A stretch of DNA of 52,695 bases from an uncultured Pelagibacteraceae bacterium (lineage in GTDB: Bacteria; Pseudomonadota; Alphaproteobacteria; Pelagibacterales; Pelagibacteraceae): contig CACPGV010000003.1 in assembly GCA_902633595.1 (NCBI GenBank), positions 1-52,695 on the forward strand. The letters are read 5' to 3'. Below are positions 19,386 to 28,898 of the stretch, in pieces. The notes beneath the pieces are model-generated. The model had not been told where the DNA came from. It searched no databases and was given only the letters and a program-made list of their open reading frames with translations. The position numbers and the translations under genes were made by a program. Position 1 is the stretch's first letter, and every line of letters starts with the position of its first letter.

Positions 19386-20051
19386 ATGTTTTCAAAAAAA
19401 TTAAACAATAAATTAGATCAATATCATTTATTAAATCACCCTTTTTACAAATCATGGAATGAGGGAAAACTTACCAGAGAAATAATTAAAGATTACGCTG
19501 AACAATATTATCAGCATGTTAAAGCCTTTCCGAGATACATAAGTGCTACTCATTCTATTTGTGAAGACATTGAAAAAAGAAAAATTCTTTTAGAAAATCT
19601 TCAGGACGAAGAAAATCCAAATGCTGATCACCCAAAGCTTTGGAAAAATTTTGCACTAGCAATGGGAGCTGATCCAGACAAAATAGAAAATGTTAAAAGA
19701 GAATGGTTCACAAATGATATGATTGAAAACTTCTTTTACCAAGCTAGAAAATCATACGCGGAAGGTTTAGCTTCTTTGTATACATACGAGAGACAAATTC
19801 CTGAAATTGCTGAAACTAAAATTAGAGGTTTAAAAAAATTTTATGGGGTAACATCTAAAGAAGGTCTTGAGTTTTTTGAAGCTCATAAAGCTGCTGATGT
19901 GATTCATAGAAAAGAATGTGAGAAACTTTTAGACGCTCTAACCGAGGAAGAAAAAGAAAAAGCAGAAAAAGCTTCTGTACTAACGGCAAGATATCTTTGG
20001 AACTTTCTTAGTGGAATGTCTTCTAAGCACAAACTACAAGCAGCAGCTTAA
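19386..20051 (+). CDS. CADD-family protein (TenA/PqqC superfamily), putative pABA/folate-related oxygenase
   Basis: HPFYKSWNEGKLTREIIKDYAEQYYQHVKAFPRYISATHS; ENPNADHPKLW; FFEAHKAADVIHRKEC metal-ligand pattern; AAGGAG SD. Confidence 0.75.
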   Translation: MFSKKLNNKLDQYHLLNHPFYKSWNEGKLTREIIKDYAEQYYQHVKAFPRYISATHSICEDIEKRKILLENLQDEENPNADHPKLWKNFALAMGADPDKIENVKREWFTNDMIENFFYQARKSYAEGLASLYTYERQIPEIAETKIRGLKKFYGVTSKEGLEFFEAHKAADVIHRKECEKLLDALTEEEKEKAEKASVLTARYLWNFLSGMSSKHKLQAAA

Positions 20052-20062
20052 ATTTTTTTAAG

Positions 20063-20443
20063 ATGAAAAACGATGACTATAAGTGGGATAATAAACATCC
20101 CACTGCACAAATGCTTGGTCGTTGGCAACCTTGGCATGCCGGGCATCAAAAATTATTTGAAGAAATATTAAAAAAAACAGGCCAAGTAAATATTATGGTT
20201 AGAGATGTTAAGGGTGTTGACGATAATCCTTTTGATTTTGAGACAATAAAAAAAAATATTTTTGAAGCTCTTCAAGATTATAAAAATAGAATACAAGTTA
20301 CCTTAGTTCCTAACATTACGAATATTTGTTATGGGCGGGGCGTGGGTTATAAAATAGAGGAAATTGTTTTAGATGAAAAAACTCAACAAATCTCTGCTAC
20401 AAAAATTAGAGAGGAGATGAGAAAAGAGGGTAAGCTCAAATAA
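20063..20443 (+). CDS. Small HxGH-type nucleotidyltransferase-like protein
   Basis: MLGRWQPWHAGHQKLFEEIL and QQISATKIREEM (ISxTxxR) motifs. Confidence 0.75.
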   Translation: MKNDDYKWDNKHPTAQMLGRWQPWHAGHQKLFEEILKKTGQVNIMVRDVKGVDDNPFDFETIKKNIFEALQDYKNRIQVTLVPNITNICYGRGVGYKIEEIVLDEKTQQISATKIREEMRKEGKLK

Positions 20444-20444
20444 T

Positions 20445-20489
20445 TGAGAACCGTTCTCACTTGACCTACAAAATAGGCCTAGATATAAA
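20445..20489 (+). promoter_or_regulatory. Sigma70-type promoter with adjacent 15-nt palindrome upstream of aprM
   Basis: TGAGAACCGTTCTCA (20445-20459), TTGACC (20461-20466), 17-nt spacer, TATAAA (20484-20489). Confidence 0.65.
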
Positions 20490-20503
20490 TTCATACGATA
20501 ATT

Positions 20504-21298
20504 ATGATTACAAACAATCCATTTTCAACTTTAGCTGAAATAATACCCTCTGTGGCTATGCAAGGTTTTGTAATTGCTATGGCAGCCTTAACTTTAGTTG
20601 GTGTTTTAATCGATATTCTGCATAAAAAAAATGTAAAATATTTTTTTGATAACGCAAAAAAAGCTAAAAAGAATGCGAAGGTCGAATTAACCTCTGGAAA
20701 ACGAACTGCTGTTATTTTAAAGACTGTTGCGCATGATATTGCAACAACTTCAGAACTGGGTTGGGGTAAAAGAAGATTAGCTCATGTTTTAGGGATGTAC
20801 GGTACAATTATTTTTTGGATTTGCTCAGCTATTTTAATCTTTTCTTATTCATCGGTTGGTATTCAAACTCCCGCTTCATTAACTGCTTTGTGGCACATAG
20901 GCGCAATATTAACTTGTATAGGCGGTTATTGGTTTTGGTTTTTTTTAAGAGTTGATGTTTCAGCAGAAGCCCACCCTTGGTATAGGATTATAAAAGCCGA
21001 CTTGTTTGTACTAGCTTTACTAGCTTGCGCAACATTTGGTCTAGCATGGTCATACACTCAGCATTCAGGAATGACAGGTTTGAGTGTTTTATTTTTAGTA
21101 TTGTTTATAGTTTCAAATTTAGTTTTATTCGGTGGCGTTTATTGGTCGAAATTCGCACATATGTTTTACAAACCAGGCGCAGCGATTCAAAAAAATTTAG
21201 CAGAGGCCGATGGCTCTAGAGACAATTTGCCCCCACCTGCTGACGCACCAGAGCAATTTGGGTTGGGCATAAAAAGAGAACAACCAAAGCATTATTAA
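20504..21298 (+). CDS. aprM: Adenylylsulfate reductase-associated membrane protein
   Basis: Multi-TM protein immediately upstream of aprB-aprA with a strongly predicted shared transcript. Confidence 0.8.
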   Translation: MITNNPFSTLAEIIPSVAMQGFVIAMAALTLVGVLIDILHKKNVKYFFDNAKKAKKNAKVELTSGKRTAVILKTVAHDIATTSELGWGKRRLAHVLGMYGTIIFWICSAILIFSYSSVGIQTPASLTALWHIGAILTCIGGYWFWFFLRVDVSAEAHPWYRIIKADLFVLALLACATFGLAWSYTQHSGMTGLSVLFLVLFIVSNLVLFGGVYWSKFAHMFYKPGAAIQKNLAEADGSRDNLPPPADAPEQFGLGIKREQPKHY

Positions 21299-21338
21299 AG
21301 AAACTATGATACAAAATCTCAAGGGAGAAAAATAATTT

Positions 21339-21809
21339 ATGTCAACTTTTGTATACATGACAAGATGTGATGGTTGTGGACACTGCGTAGACATATGTCC
21401 GTCAGATATTATGCATATCGATGAGACGATAAGAAGAGCAAAAAATATAGAACCAAATTTTTGCTGGGAGTGTTATTCGTGCGTTAAAGCTTGCCCTAAT
21501 CACGCAATAGATGTTAGAGGTTATGCTGATTTCGCACCCATGGGCCACAGTGTTAGAGTAAGAAGAGAAGAGGAAAAAGGAACTATCTCTTGGAGAATTA
21601 AATTTAGAAACGGAACTGAGAAGAATTTTGTGTCTCCAATTACTACTAAGCCTTGGGGTAAATTTATTCCTAAACTCGCTGAAGAAGATAAACCAAATCA
21701 AGGTGAGATTACTACTCAAAGACTTTATACTGAACCTAAAGGATTAAATATTGACGGAGACCTCCCGACGGTAAGTAAAGAGTCATTTAAAAAAGGTGTT
21801 TATTATTAA
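21339..21809 (+). CDS. aprB: Adenylylsulfate reductase beta subunit
   Basis: Two [4Fe-4S] motifs CDGCGHCVDICP and CWECYSCVKACP; next to AprA. Confidence 0.95.
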   Translation: MSTFVYMTRCDGCGHCVDICPSDIMHIDETIRRAKNIEPNFCWECYSCVKACPNHAIDVRGYADFAPMGHSVRVRREEEKGTISWRIKFRNGTEKNFVSPITTKPWGKFIPKLAEEDKPNQGEITTQRLYTEPKGLNIDGDLPTVSKESFKKGVYY

Positions 21810-23668
21810 TGGCTAAAATCAAAACTCATGTTGAAGAGAGTGATGTATTAATTATCGGCGGCGGTATGGCTGGTACAGGTGCAACTTTTGAAGCTAGACA
21901 TTGGGGAAGAGATTTAAAAATAGTTTGCGTTGAAAAAGCAAACATCGATAGAAGCGGTGCAGTTGCTCAAGGCTTATATGCAATTAATTGTTACATGGGA
22001 ATGCAGTGGGATGAAAATCAACCTGAGGATCATGTTAGATACGCTAGAAATGATTTAATGGGAATGGTCAGAGAAGATTTAGGCTATGACATGGCTCGTC
22101 ACGTAGACTCAACAGTTCATATGTTTGATGAATGGGGTTTGCCTATGATGAAAAATGAAAAAACTGGGAGATATTTAAGAGAAGGTAAATGGCAAATCAT
22201 GATTCACGGTGAAAGCTACAAACCAATCGTTGCGGAAGCCGCTAAGAAATCAGCAAATAAAATTTATAATAGAATTATGGTTACCCATCTTTTAATGGAC
22301 GATGAAAAAGAAAATAGGATTGGTGGAGCTGTAGGATTTAATATGAGAACTGGAGATTATCATGTTTTTAAAGCAAAGGCAGTGATTGTAGCAGCTGGAG
22401 GAGCATCACATATTTTTAAACCTAGGGCAGTCGGTGAGGGAATGGGAAGAACTTGGTATGCACCATGGAGCAATGGCTCAGCTTATGCACTTCCAATAGC
22501 TGTTGGAGCAAAAATGACACAAATGGAAAATAGAATTGTCTTATGTAGATTTAAAGATGGCTATGGTCCAGTTGGTGCCTATTTTTTACATTTAAAAACT
22601 TATACGCAAAATGCAAATGGCGAAAATTATGAAAAGAAATGGTATGATCAAACTAAATCATTAGTTGGAGAATATATCGATCACCATCCAACACCAACTT
22701 GTTTGAGGAACCATGCGTTTATTCAAGAAGTACAAGCTGGAGGTGGACCAATTCAAATGGTGACAAAAGAAGCATTTCAAGATCCGCATTTAGAAACTGT
22801 GGGCTGGGAAAACTTTTTAGGTATGACAGTAGGTCAAGCTGTAGTTTGGGCATCACAAAATATTGATCCAAAATATACTAATCCAGAATTAACAACTTCA
22901 GAGCCATATGTTATGGGATCACATGCAACATGTTCAGGCGCTTGGGTAAGCGGGCCTGAGGACTTATCTCCTCCTGAATATTTCTGGGGTTATAATAGAA
23001 TGTTAACTATAGATGGTTTATTTGGAGCAGGTGACACAGTCGGCGGAAGTGCTCATAAATTCTCATCTGGATCATTTACTGAAGGTAGGTTAGCTGCAAA
23101 AGCTGCTGTAAAATATATCCAAGATAAAAAAGCTGAAGGAATAAATGTAAGTGATAAACAATACACTGATCTTAAGGAAGTTATTTATAAACCTTTAGAA
23201 AATTACACAGTAGGAAGAAATGAAATAACAGGAGGAACGGTATCTCCAAGTTATATTTCACCTATTCAAGGTCTTCAAAGATTACAAAGAATAATGGATG
23301 AATACGTTGGAGGTATAGCAACAAATTATATGACCAACGAAAATATGCTCAATAGAGGATTGGAATTATTAAAGTGGCTAGAGGAAGATTTAGAAAATGT
23401 TGGAGCCGAAGATTATCACCAATTAATGAGAGCTTGGGAATTAAAACATAGAACAATTACATCTCAATGCGTTACTGAACATACAAAATTTAGAGAAGAA
23501 ACTAGGTGGCCAGGATATTATTATAGAGGTGATCATTTAAAACTTGACGATGATAATTGGCATTGTTTAACCGTTTCAAGAAGAGATCCTAAAACCAAAA
23601 AGTTTACTTTAGAAAAAGTTCCTGTTTACCATATTGTTGATGAAAAAAAGGAAAAGAAAGCTTCATAA
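21809..23668 (+). CDS. aprA: Adenylylsulfate reductase alpha subunit
   Basis: DVLIIGGGMAGTGATFEARHWG FAD motif; IDRSGAVAQGLYAINCYMG; GSHATCSGAWVSGPEDLSPPEYFWGYNRM. Confidence 0.96.
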   Translation: MAKIKTHVEESDVLIIGGGMAGTGATFEARHWGRDLKIVCVEKANIDRSGAVAQGLYAINCYMGMQWDENQPEDHVRYARNDLMGMVREDLGYDMARHVDSTVHMFDEWGLPMMKNEKTGRYLREGKWQIMIHGESYKPIVAEAAKKSANKIYNRIMVTHLLMDDEKENRIGGAVGFNMRTGDYHVFKAKAVIVAAGGASHIFKPRAVGEGMGRTWYAPWSNGSAYALPIAVGAKMTQMENRIVLCRFKDGYGPVGAYFLHLKTYTQNANGENYEKKWYDQTKSLVGEYIDHHPTPTCLRNHAFIQEVQAGGGPIQMVTKEAFQDPHLETVGWENFLGMTVGQAVVWASQNIDPKYTNPELTTSEPYVMGSHATCSGAWVSGPEDLSPPEYFWGYNRMLTIDGLFGAGDTVGGSAHKFSSGSFTEGRLAAKAAVKYIQDKKAEGINVSDKQYTDLKEVIYKPLENYTVGRNEITGGTVSPSYISPIQGLQRLQRIMDEYVGGIATNYMTNENMLNRGLELLKWLEEDLENVGAEDYHQLMRAWELKHRTITSQCVTEHTKFREETRWPGYYYRGDHLKLDDDNWHCLTVSRRDPKTKKFTLEKVPVYHIVDEKKEKKAS

Positions 23669-23674
23669 ATTTTA

Positions 23675-24025
23675 ATGGAGTTGTTGGATAAATCCGATCA
23701 AGAAATAAAAGAAATAGCTCAACCCATCTGGGATAATCTAGTTAAATGCTCAAACATTAAAGACTACGGCGGGTTCACAAAGGATTTTTCATCACAAATG
23801 CTTTACGGAGCAAATGAGGTTGAACTCGGAAAACAGTGGGCTAATAACAAATTACTTACAAGTCTTTCAGAAAAACAAGAATTTTTAGGCACAATAAGAA
23901 GAAATCAATTTATCACTGTACTTTATAAGCAGACAAGCCAAACAATGCCCGGTGAATTTTTAGGAAGATTAGTTCTAGGCGTAGAAGATGGTTTAGTTAA
24001 AGTTTTTGGGGCAACGATTTATTAA
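23675..24025 (+). CDS. Conserved hypothetical protein downstream of aprA
   Basis: 116-aa ORF 6 nt after aprA stop; no family recognised. Confidence 0.65.
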   Translation: MELLDKSDQEIKEIAQPIWDNLVKCSNIKDYGGFTKDFSSQMLYGANEVELGKQWANNKLLTSLSEKQEFLGTIRRNQFITVLYKQTSQTMPGEFLGRLVLGVEDGLVKVFGATIY

Positions 24026-24061
24026 GATTGACAACACTACGCTACAGGACTACTTAGAATA

Positions 24062-25192
24062 ATGCTCGAAATTTACCTACCTATAGCTCAAGTAAATATA
24101 GATATTTTCTTATTATTATTTGTCAGTTTAATTGTTGGTATTCTTTCAGGTTTGTTTGGAGTTGGTGGTGGTTTTTTAATGACACCATTTTTAATTTTTA
24201 TGGGTATTCCCCCAGTTTACGCGGTGCCAAATGAGGTAAATAATATATTAGCTACCTCTGTTTCAGGCTCGCTCACGCATTGGTACAAAAAAACTTTAGA
24301 TTATAAAATGGGACTGATGATTGTTGCTGGTGGAGTTATAGGAACTTCATTAGGAATAATGTCGTTTACATATTTTTCAGGGATAGGAAAAATTAGTTTA
24401 ATAATTTCTTTACTATATATGTACCTTTTAGCTATCGTAGGAACTTTAATGTTGATTGAATTTATAAGAGAAAAAAATCGGCTTAAATCAAAAAATCTCA
24501 AAAAAAAATTACACGAACATAACTGGCTACAAGGTTTACCTCTAAGGATGCGTTTTCATAAATCAAAGTTATATGAAAGTGCATTAACTCCTATATTGCT
24601 TGGATTAGTAGTTGGTTTTGTTGCAGCTATGATGGGAATAGGAGGAGCATTTTTAATGGTTCCTGCTATGATTTATATAGTAGGGATGCCTATAAAATTG
24701 ATTCCAGGTACATCATTATTTGTAACAATTTTTATAAGTGCAATAGTTACAGTTCTTCACGCTTTCAATTATGGATCTATCGATTTATATCTTGTTGTTC
24801 CATTAATCCTTGGCTCTATTGTAGGGGTTCAATTAGGACAAAAGGTGGGACAGTTTTTAGATAGCGCTGAATTAAAATCTTTATTTGCCATGCTTTTACT
24901 ATGTGTGGCAGTCGCAATAGGTTACGACTCTTTCTTTAGAGATACAGCAGACTCATTTAATGGATCTAAAGTTATTAAAACAGATTTAAGTTCTTTTGCA
25001 GAGTTTACTATAAAAATGTCAGATGAGTTACCAATCTTATATGGTGCCTTTTCAATAATCTTAGCAATATCTTTAGGCGTATTAGCAGCAGCAGGAAGAA
25101 AATTTGTCAGTCCAATAGCTAGAAAATTGTTAAGTGAATATAAGAAAAAAGATATTAAACAAAAAGAAGAAGTTAAATTTCCTGAAAAATAG
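24062..25192 (+). CDS. TauE/SafE family sulfite/anion exporter
   Basis: Duplicated GLFGVGGGFLMTPFLIF and GMGIGGAFLMVPAMIY motifs. Confidence 0.9.
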   Translation: MLEIYLPIAQVNIDIFLLLFVSLIVGILSGLFGVGGGFLMTPFLIFMGIPPVYAVPNEVNNILATSVSGSLTHWYKKTLDYKMGLMIVAGGVIGTSLGIMSFTYFSGIGKISLIISLLYMYLLAIVGTLMLIEFIREKNRLKSKNLKKKLHEHNWLQGLPLRMRFHKSKLYESALTPILLGLVVGFVAAMMGIGGAFLMVPAMIYIVGMPIKLIPGTSLFVTIFISAIVTVLHAFNYGSIDLYLVVPLILGSIVGVQLGQKVGQFLDSAELKSLFAMLLLCVAVAIGYDSFFRDTADSFNGSKVIKTDLSSFAEFTIKMSDELPILYGAFSIILAISLGVLAAAGRKFVSPIARKLLSEYKKKDIKQKEEVKFPEK

Positions 25193-25194
25193 TA

Positions 25195-26361
25195 TTAAGC
25201 ACTTCTATAGAGTTTAGTCATAACAAATTCTCTATGACCCAATGCCTCTGCGCAAGTTAGTCTACCGTTAGCTACTCTTAACATTGTCTTAATCAATTCA
25301 TCACCAGCTTGTGATAAATTCATTTCTCTTGATAAAATCTTTGATACATCACAATCTACGTGTTCTTTCATTAATTTTGCGGTTAGGGGATTGGCTGTAA
25401 GTTTAACTACTGGCTCAATTGGATTTCCAATAATATTACCCTGTCCAGTTGGAAATAAATGAATGTTGAATCCTCCTGCAGCTTGTAAAGTTACGCATTC
25501 TGCAGCAGCTGATGAAGTATCCATAAAGTATAATCCTTTACCTTTTTTAGGCTCTTCGGCTGGTTCTAAGACATCAATAAATTTTAAGTTTCCAATTTTT
25601 TGAAAATTTCCAAATGCTTTTTCTTCAATTGTTGTTAATCCTCCTGCAATATTTCCAGCAGTCGGTTGGCTTTCAGAAAGATCATCAGTTGCTTCTTTTA
25701 AAATAAAATCATTATAGGCATTCCAAGTTTTCATAAATTTTTCAGATGCTTCTTTAGTTGATCCTCTTGATGCACAAATTTTTTCAGCTCCCGTTAATTC
25801 TGAAGTTTCTCCAAAACATAAATGAACTCCAAATGGTTCAAGTTTTTCCATTAAATTACCTACTGTTGGATTTGAAGCTAATCCAGAGGTAGTATCAGAC
25901 TCTCCGCACTTGACTGATATCCATAAATCACTTAGCGGACATTCCTCTCTTTGTTTTTCCGAAGCCCACTGTGAAAATTCTTGAGCTTTTTTTGACGCCT
26001 TCATTATTGTTCCAATATCTCCTGTTCTTTCAATATGAAACCCTTCGACTGGTTTTCCTGTTTTGGCTATTTCATCTACAATTCTTTTTGTCCATTTAGG
26101 TTCAATTCCAATAACTATTACAGCTGCAACATTTGGGTTTTTTCCTGTTCCTATCATTGTTCTGAAATGTAATTCAAGATCTGCTCCAAATTGTAATCTT
26201 CCGTATGAGTGTGGTAGGGCGATAGTACCTTTAATATTATTTGCTACTGCCTCTGCGCAGGCATTTGAAATATCATCTACAGGAAGAATAATTACATGAT
26301 TTCTTGTTCCAGCTCTTCCATTTTCTCTCTTATAACCTAAAAAACTTTTTGGGATATTCAT
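25195..26361 (-). CDS. suyB: (R)-sulfolactate sulfo-lyase large subunit (UxaA family)
   Basis: [18 protein letters not shown], LGFxE-type UxaA motifs ([12 protein letters not shown]); adjacent to SuyA-like SAF protein and xsc. Confidence 0.87.
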   Translation of the reverse strand: MNIPKSFLGYKRENGRAGTRNHVIILPVDDISNACAEAVANNIKGTIALPHSYGRLQFGADLELHFRTMIGTGKNPNVAAVIVIGIEPKWTKRIVDEIAKTGKPVEGFHIERTGDIGTIMKASKKAQEFSQWASEKQREECPLSDLWISVKCGESDTTSGLASNPTVGNLMEKLEPFGVHLCFGETSELTGAEKICASRGSTKEASEKFMKTWNAYNDFILKEATDDLSESQPTAGNIAGGLTTIEEKAFGNFQKIGNLKFIDVLEPAEEPKKGKGLYFMDTSSAAAECVTLQAAGGFNIHLFPTGQGNIIGNPIEPVVKLTANPLTAKLMKEHVDCDVSKILSREMNLSQAGDELIKTMLRVANGRLTCAEALGHREFVMTKLYRSA

Positions 26362-26367
26362 ACTAAT

Positions 26368-26655
26368 TTACCATTTTTTTGTTTTTACATTATGTACATG
26401 GACGTGCTCACCTTTTTTAATTTCCTTAACTACCTTACCTATATCGTGGCCATATTTAAAAATTGTATCTCCGACTTTTAAATCTTTTAACGCTATTTTA
26501 TGACCTAAAGGAACTTCGTTAGCTGACGACACATCAACAGTTTTATCATTTTCCATTATCCAAGCATTACAATTTTGACCTTTTTTTGTGCTCTCAATTA
26601 CAACAACTCCTACGTTATCTTTTTCATCGTGTATGATTAGGTCAGGCTGTGACAT
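26368..26655 (-). CDS. suyA: (R)-sulfolactate sulfo-lyase small subunit (SAF domain)
   Basis: VGVVVIESTKKGQNCNAWIME...PLGHKIALKDLKVGDTIFKYGHDIGKVVKEIKKGEHVHVHNVKTKKW. Confidence 0.88.
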   Translation of the reverse strand: MSQPDLIIHDEKDNVGVVVIESTKKGQNCNAWIMENDKTVDVSSANEVPLGHKIALKDLKVGDTIFKYGHDIGKVVKEIKKGEHVHVHNVKTKKW

Positions 26656-26687
26656 AAATAATCTAATGGATATAGACTAAAAATTAG

Positions 26688-26693
26688 TATAAT
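26688..26693 (+). promoter_or_regulatory. Candidate -10 element for xsc
   Basis: Perfect TATAAT in the 75-bp suyA/xsc divergent intergenic region; -35 at 17-nt spacing (AATGGA) is poor. Confidence 0.4.
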
Positions 26694-26730
26694 TAAAGTA
26701 TGTTTTTATTAATACTTTTAAGGATTTCAA

Positions 26731-28512
26731 ATGGCTAAAATGACAACTGAAGAAGCTTTTGTAAAAATTTTACAAAAACATGGTATCGAACACGCTTTCG
26801 GTATTATTGGTTCTGCATTCATGCCAATTTCAGATATTTTCCCAGATGCAGGAATTACTTTTTGGGACGTAGCACATGAAACTAACGGCGGGTTGATAGC
26901 TGACGGATATACACGAGCTACAGGAAAAATGTCTATGGTTGTTGCTCAAAACGGACCAGGTATAACAGGATTAGTAACACCAATAAAAACAGCTTATTGG
27001 AACCACACACCACTTCTAGTAGTTACGCCTCAAGCTGCAAATAAAACAATTGGACAGGGAGGCTTTCAAGAAGTTGAACAAATGAATTTATTCAAAGATA
27101 TGGTTTGCTATCAAGAGGAAGTTAGAGATCCTTCTAGAATTGCAGAAGTTTTAAACAGAGTAATCGAAAAAGCTATAAGAGGTTCAGCTCCAGCTCAAAT
27201 CAATGTACCTAGAGACTACTGGACACAAGTAATAGATATTGAATTACCTCCAATAGTAAGACTTGAAAGACAAGCAGGCGGAGCATCTGCAATAGAAGAA
27301 GCCGCCAAACTTCTTTCAAATGCAAAATTTCCTGTAATTCTATCAGGAGCCGGTGTTGTAATAGGTGGAGCAATTAAGGATTGTGTAAAATTAGCCGAAA
27401 AATTAGACTCACCAGTTTGTTCTGGCTATCAACATAATGATAGTTTTCCAGGAAGCCACCCTTTAGCTGCAGGACCTTTAGGCTATAATGGATCTAAAGC
27501 TGCAATGGAATTAATTGCAAAAGCCGATGTTGTTTTAGCACTAGGCACGAGGTTAAATCCTTTTTCAACTTTACCTGGTTACGGTATTGATTACTGGCCA
27601 AAAAATGCAAAAATTATTCAAGTAGATATGAATTCTGATAGAATAGGTTTAACTAAAAAAGTTACAGTTGGCATATGTGGCGATGCAAAATTAGTTGCCC
27701 AGCAAATATTAAGCAAGTTATCTCCTAACGCAGGAGATGCAGACAGACAAAAAAGAAAAGATCTAATTCATCAAACAAAATCTGCATGGTTACAAAAACT
27801 TTCTGGTTTAGATCACGAAGATGACGATCCTGGAACAGTTTGGAATAAAGAGGCAAGAGATAGAGATAAGGATAGAATGTCGCCTAGACAAGCCTGGAGG
27901 GCAATTCAAGCAGGTATGCCTAACGATGTTATTATTTCAAGCGATATAGGAAATAATTGTGCAATAGGAAATGCTTATCCAACTTTTGAAAAGGGTAGAA
28001 AATATTTGGCTCCAGGTTTATTCGGTCCTTGCGGTTATGGTTTTCCATCTATCTTAGGTGCTAAAATTGGTTGCCCTGAAACTCCTGTAATTGGTTTTGC
28101 CGGTGACGGAGCATTTGGTATCAGTATGAACGAAATGAGCTCATGTGCTCGAAAAGAGTGGCCAGCTATTTCGATGGTTATATTTAGAAATTATCAGTGG
28201 GGTGCAGAAAAAAGAAACACTACATTATGGTTTGACAATAATTTTATAGGAACAGAATTAGATCCAGAATTAAGTTATGCAAAAGTTGCTAATGCGTGTG
28301 GTTTAAAAGGTGTAACTGTAAAAACTATGGAAGAAACTACAAAAGCTATTAAACAATCTTGCGATGACCAAAAAAAAGGTATAACAACATTTATTGAGGT
28401 AATACTAAATCAAGAGTTAGGTGAACCATTCAGAAGAGACGCGATGAAAAAACCAGTTAGAGTTGCTGGCATTAAAAAAGAGGACATGAAACCACAAAAA
28501 GGTTTGAATTAA
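26731..28512 (+). CDS. xsc: Sulfoacetaldehyde acetyltransferase (ThDP-dependent)
   Basis: MTTEEAFVKILQKHGIEHAFGIIGSAFMPISDIFPDAGI; GFAGDGAFGISMNEM ThDP region; next to suyAB. Confidence 0.93.
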   Translation: MAKMTTEEAFVKILQKHGIEHAFGIIGSAFMPISDIFPDAGITFWDVAHETNGGLIADGYTRATGKMSMVVAQNGPGITGLVTPIKTAYWNHTPLLVVTPQAANKTIGQGGFQEVEQMNLFKDMVCYQEEVRDPSRIAEVLNRVIEKAIRGSAPAQINVPRDYWTQVIDIELPPIVRLERQAGGASAIEEAAKLLSNAKFPVILSGAGVVIGGAIKDCVKLAEKLDSPVCSGYQHNDSFPGSHPLAAGPLGYNGSKAAMELIAKADVVLALGTRLNPFSTLPGYGIDYWPKNAKIIQVDMNSDRIGLTKKVTVGICGDAKLVAQQILSKLSPNAGDADRQKRKDLIHQTKSAWLQKLSGLDHEDDDPGTVWNKEARDRDKDRMSPRQAWRAIQAGMPNDVIISSDIGNNCAIGNAYPTFEKGRKYLAPGLFGPCGYGFPSILGAKIGCPETPVIGFAGDGAFGISMNEMSSCARKEWPAISMVIFRNYQWGAEKRNTTLWFDNNFIGTELDPELSYAKVANACGLKGVTVKTMEETTKAIKQSCDDQKKGITTFIEVILNQELGEPFRRDAMKKPVRVAGIKKEDMKPQKGLN

Positions 28513-28523
28513 TCCAACTTTAA

Positions 28524-28898
28524 ATGAAAAATCAAAGTTCTGTAAAAAGTTTTGGAATTCTTTTTTTTATAGTATTTCTTTTAATTTCCTTTTGGCCGCT
28601 AATAAATTCACAATCAATCAGAATTTGGCCATTACCCATAGCTTTAATTTTTTTATTATTAGGTTTATTAAAATCAAAAATATTAATTCCACTGAATAAT
28701 GTATGGATAAAATTGGGTGAAATTCTTGGATTAATTATTGCTCCATTAGTTATGTGTATAATTTACTTTATTATAGTAACTCCAATAGGATTATTGATGA
28801 AAATTATTGGTAAAGATTTATTAGGATTAAAATTTATTAAAACCAAGACTTATTGGATAGATAAAAAAGAAAAACCTTCAATGAAAAAACAGTTTTAA
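28524..28898 (+). CDS. SxtJ-like membrane protein
   Basis: Short protein with hydrophobic pattern IAPLVMCIIYFIIVTPIGLLMKIIGKDLL typical of SxtJ family. Confidence 0.75.
   Translation: MKNQSSVKSFGILFFIVFLLISFWPLINSQSIRIWPLPIALIFLLLGLLKSKILIPLNNVWIKLGEILGLIIAPLVMCIIYFIIVTPIGLLMKIIGKDLLGLKFIKTKTYWIDKKEKPSMKKQF

Noticed and set aside
21402-21719. 105-aa ORF antisense to aprB
   Set aside because: Within the ferredoxin-domain gene; shadow ORF
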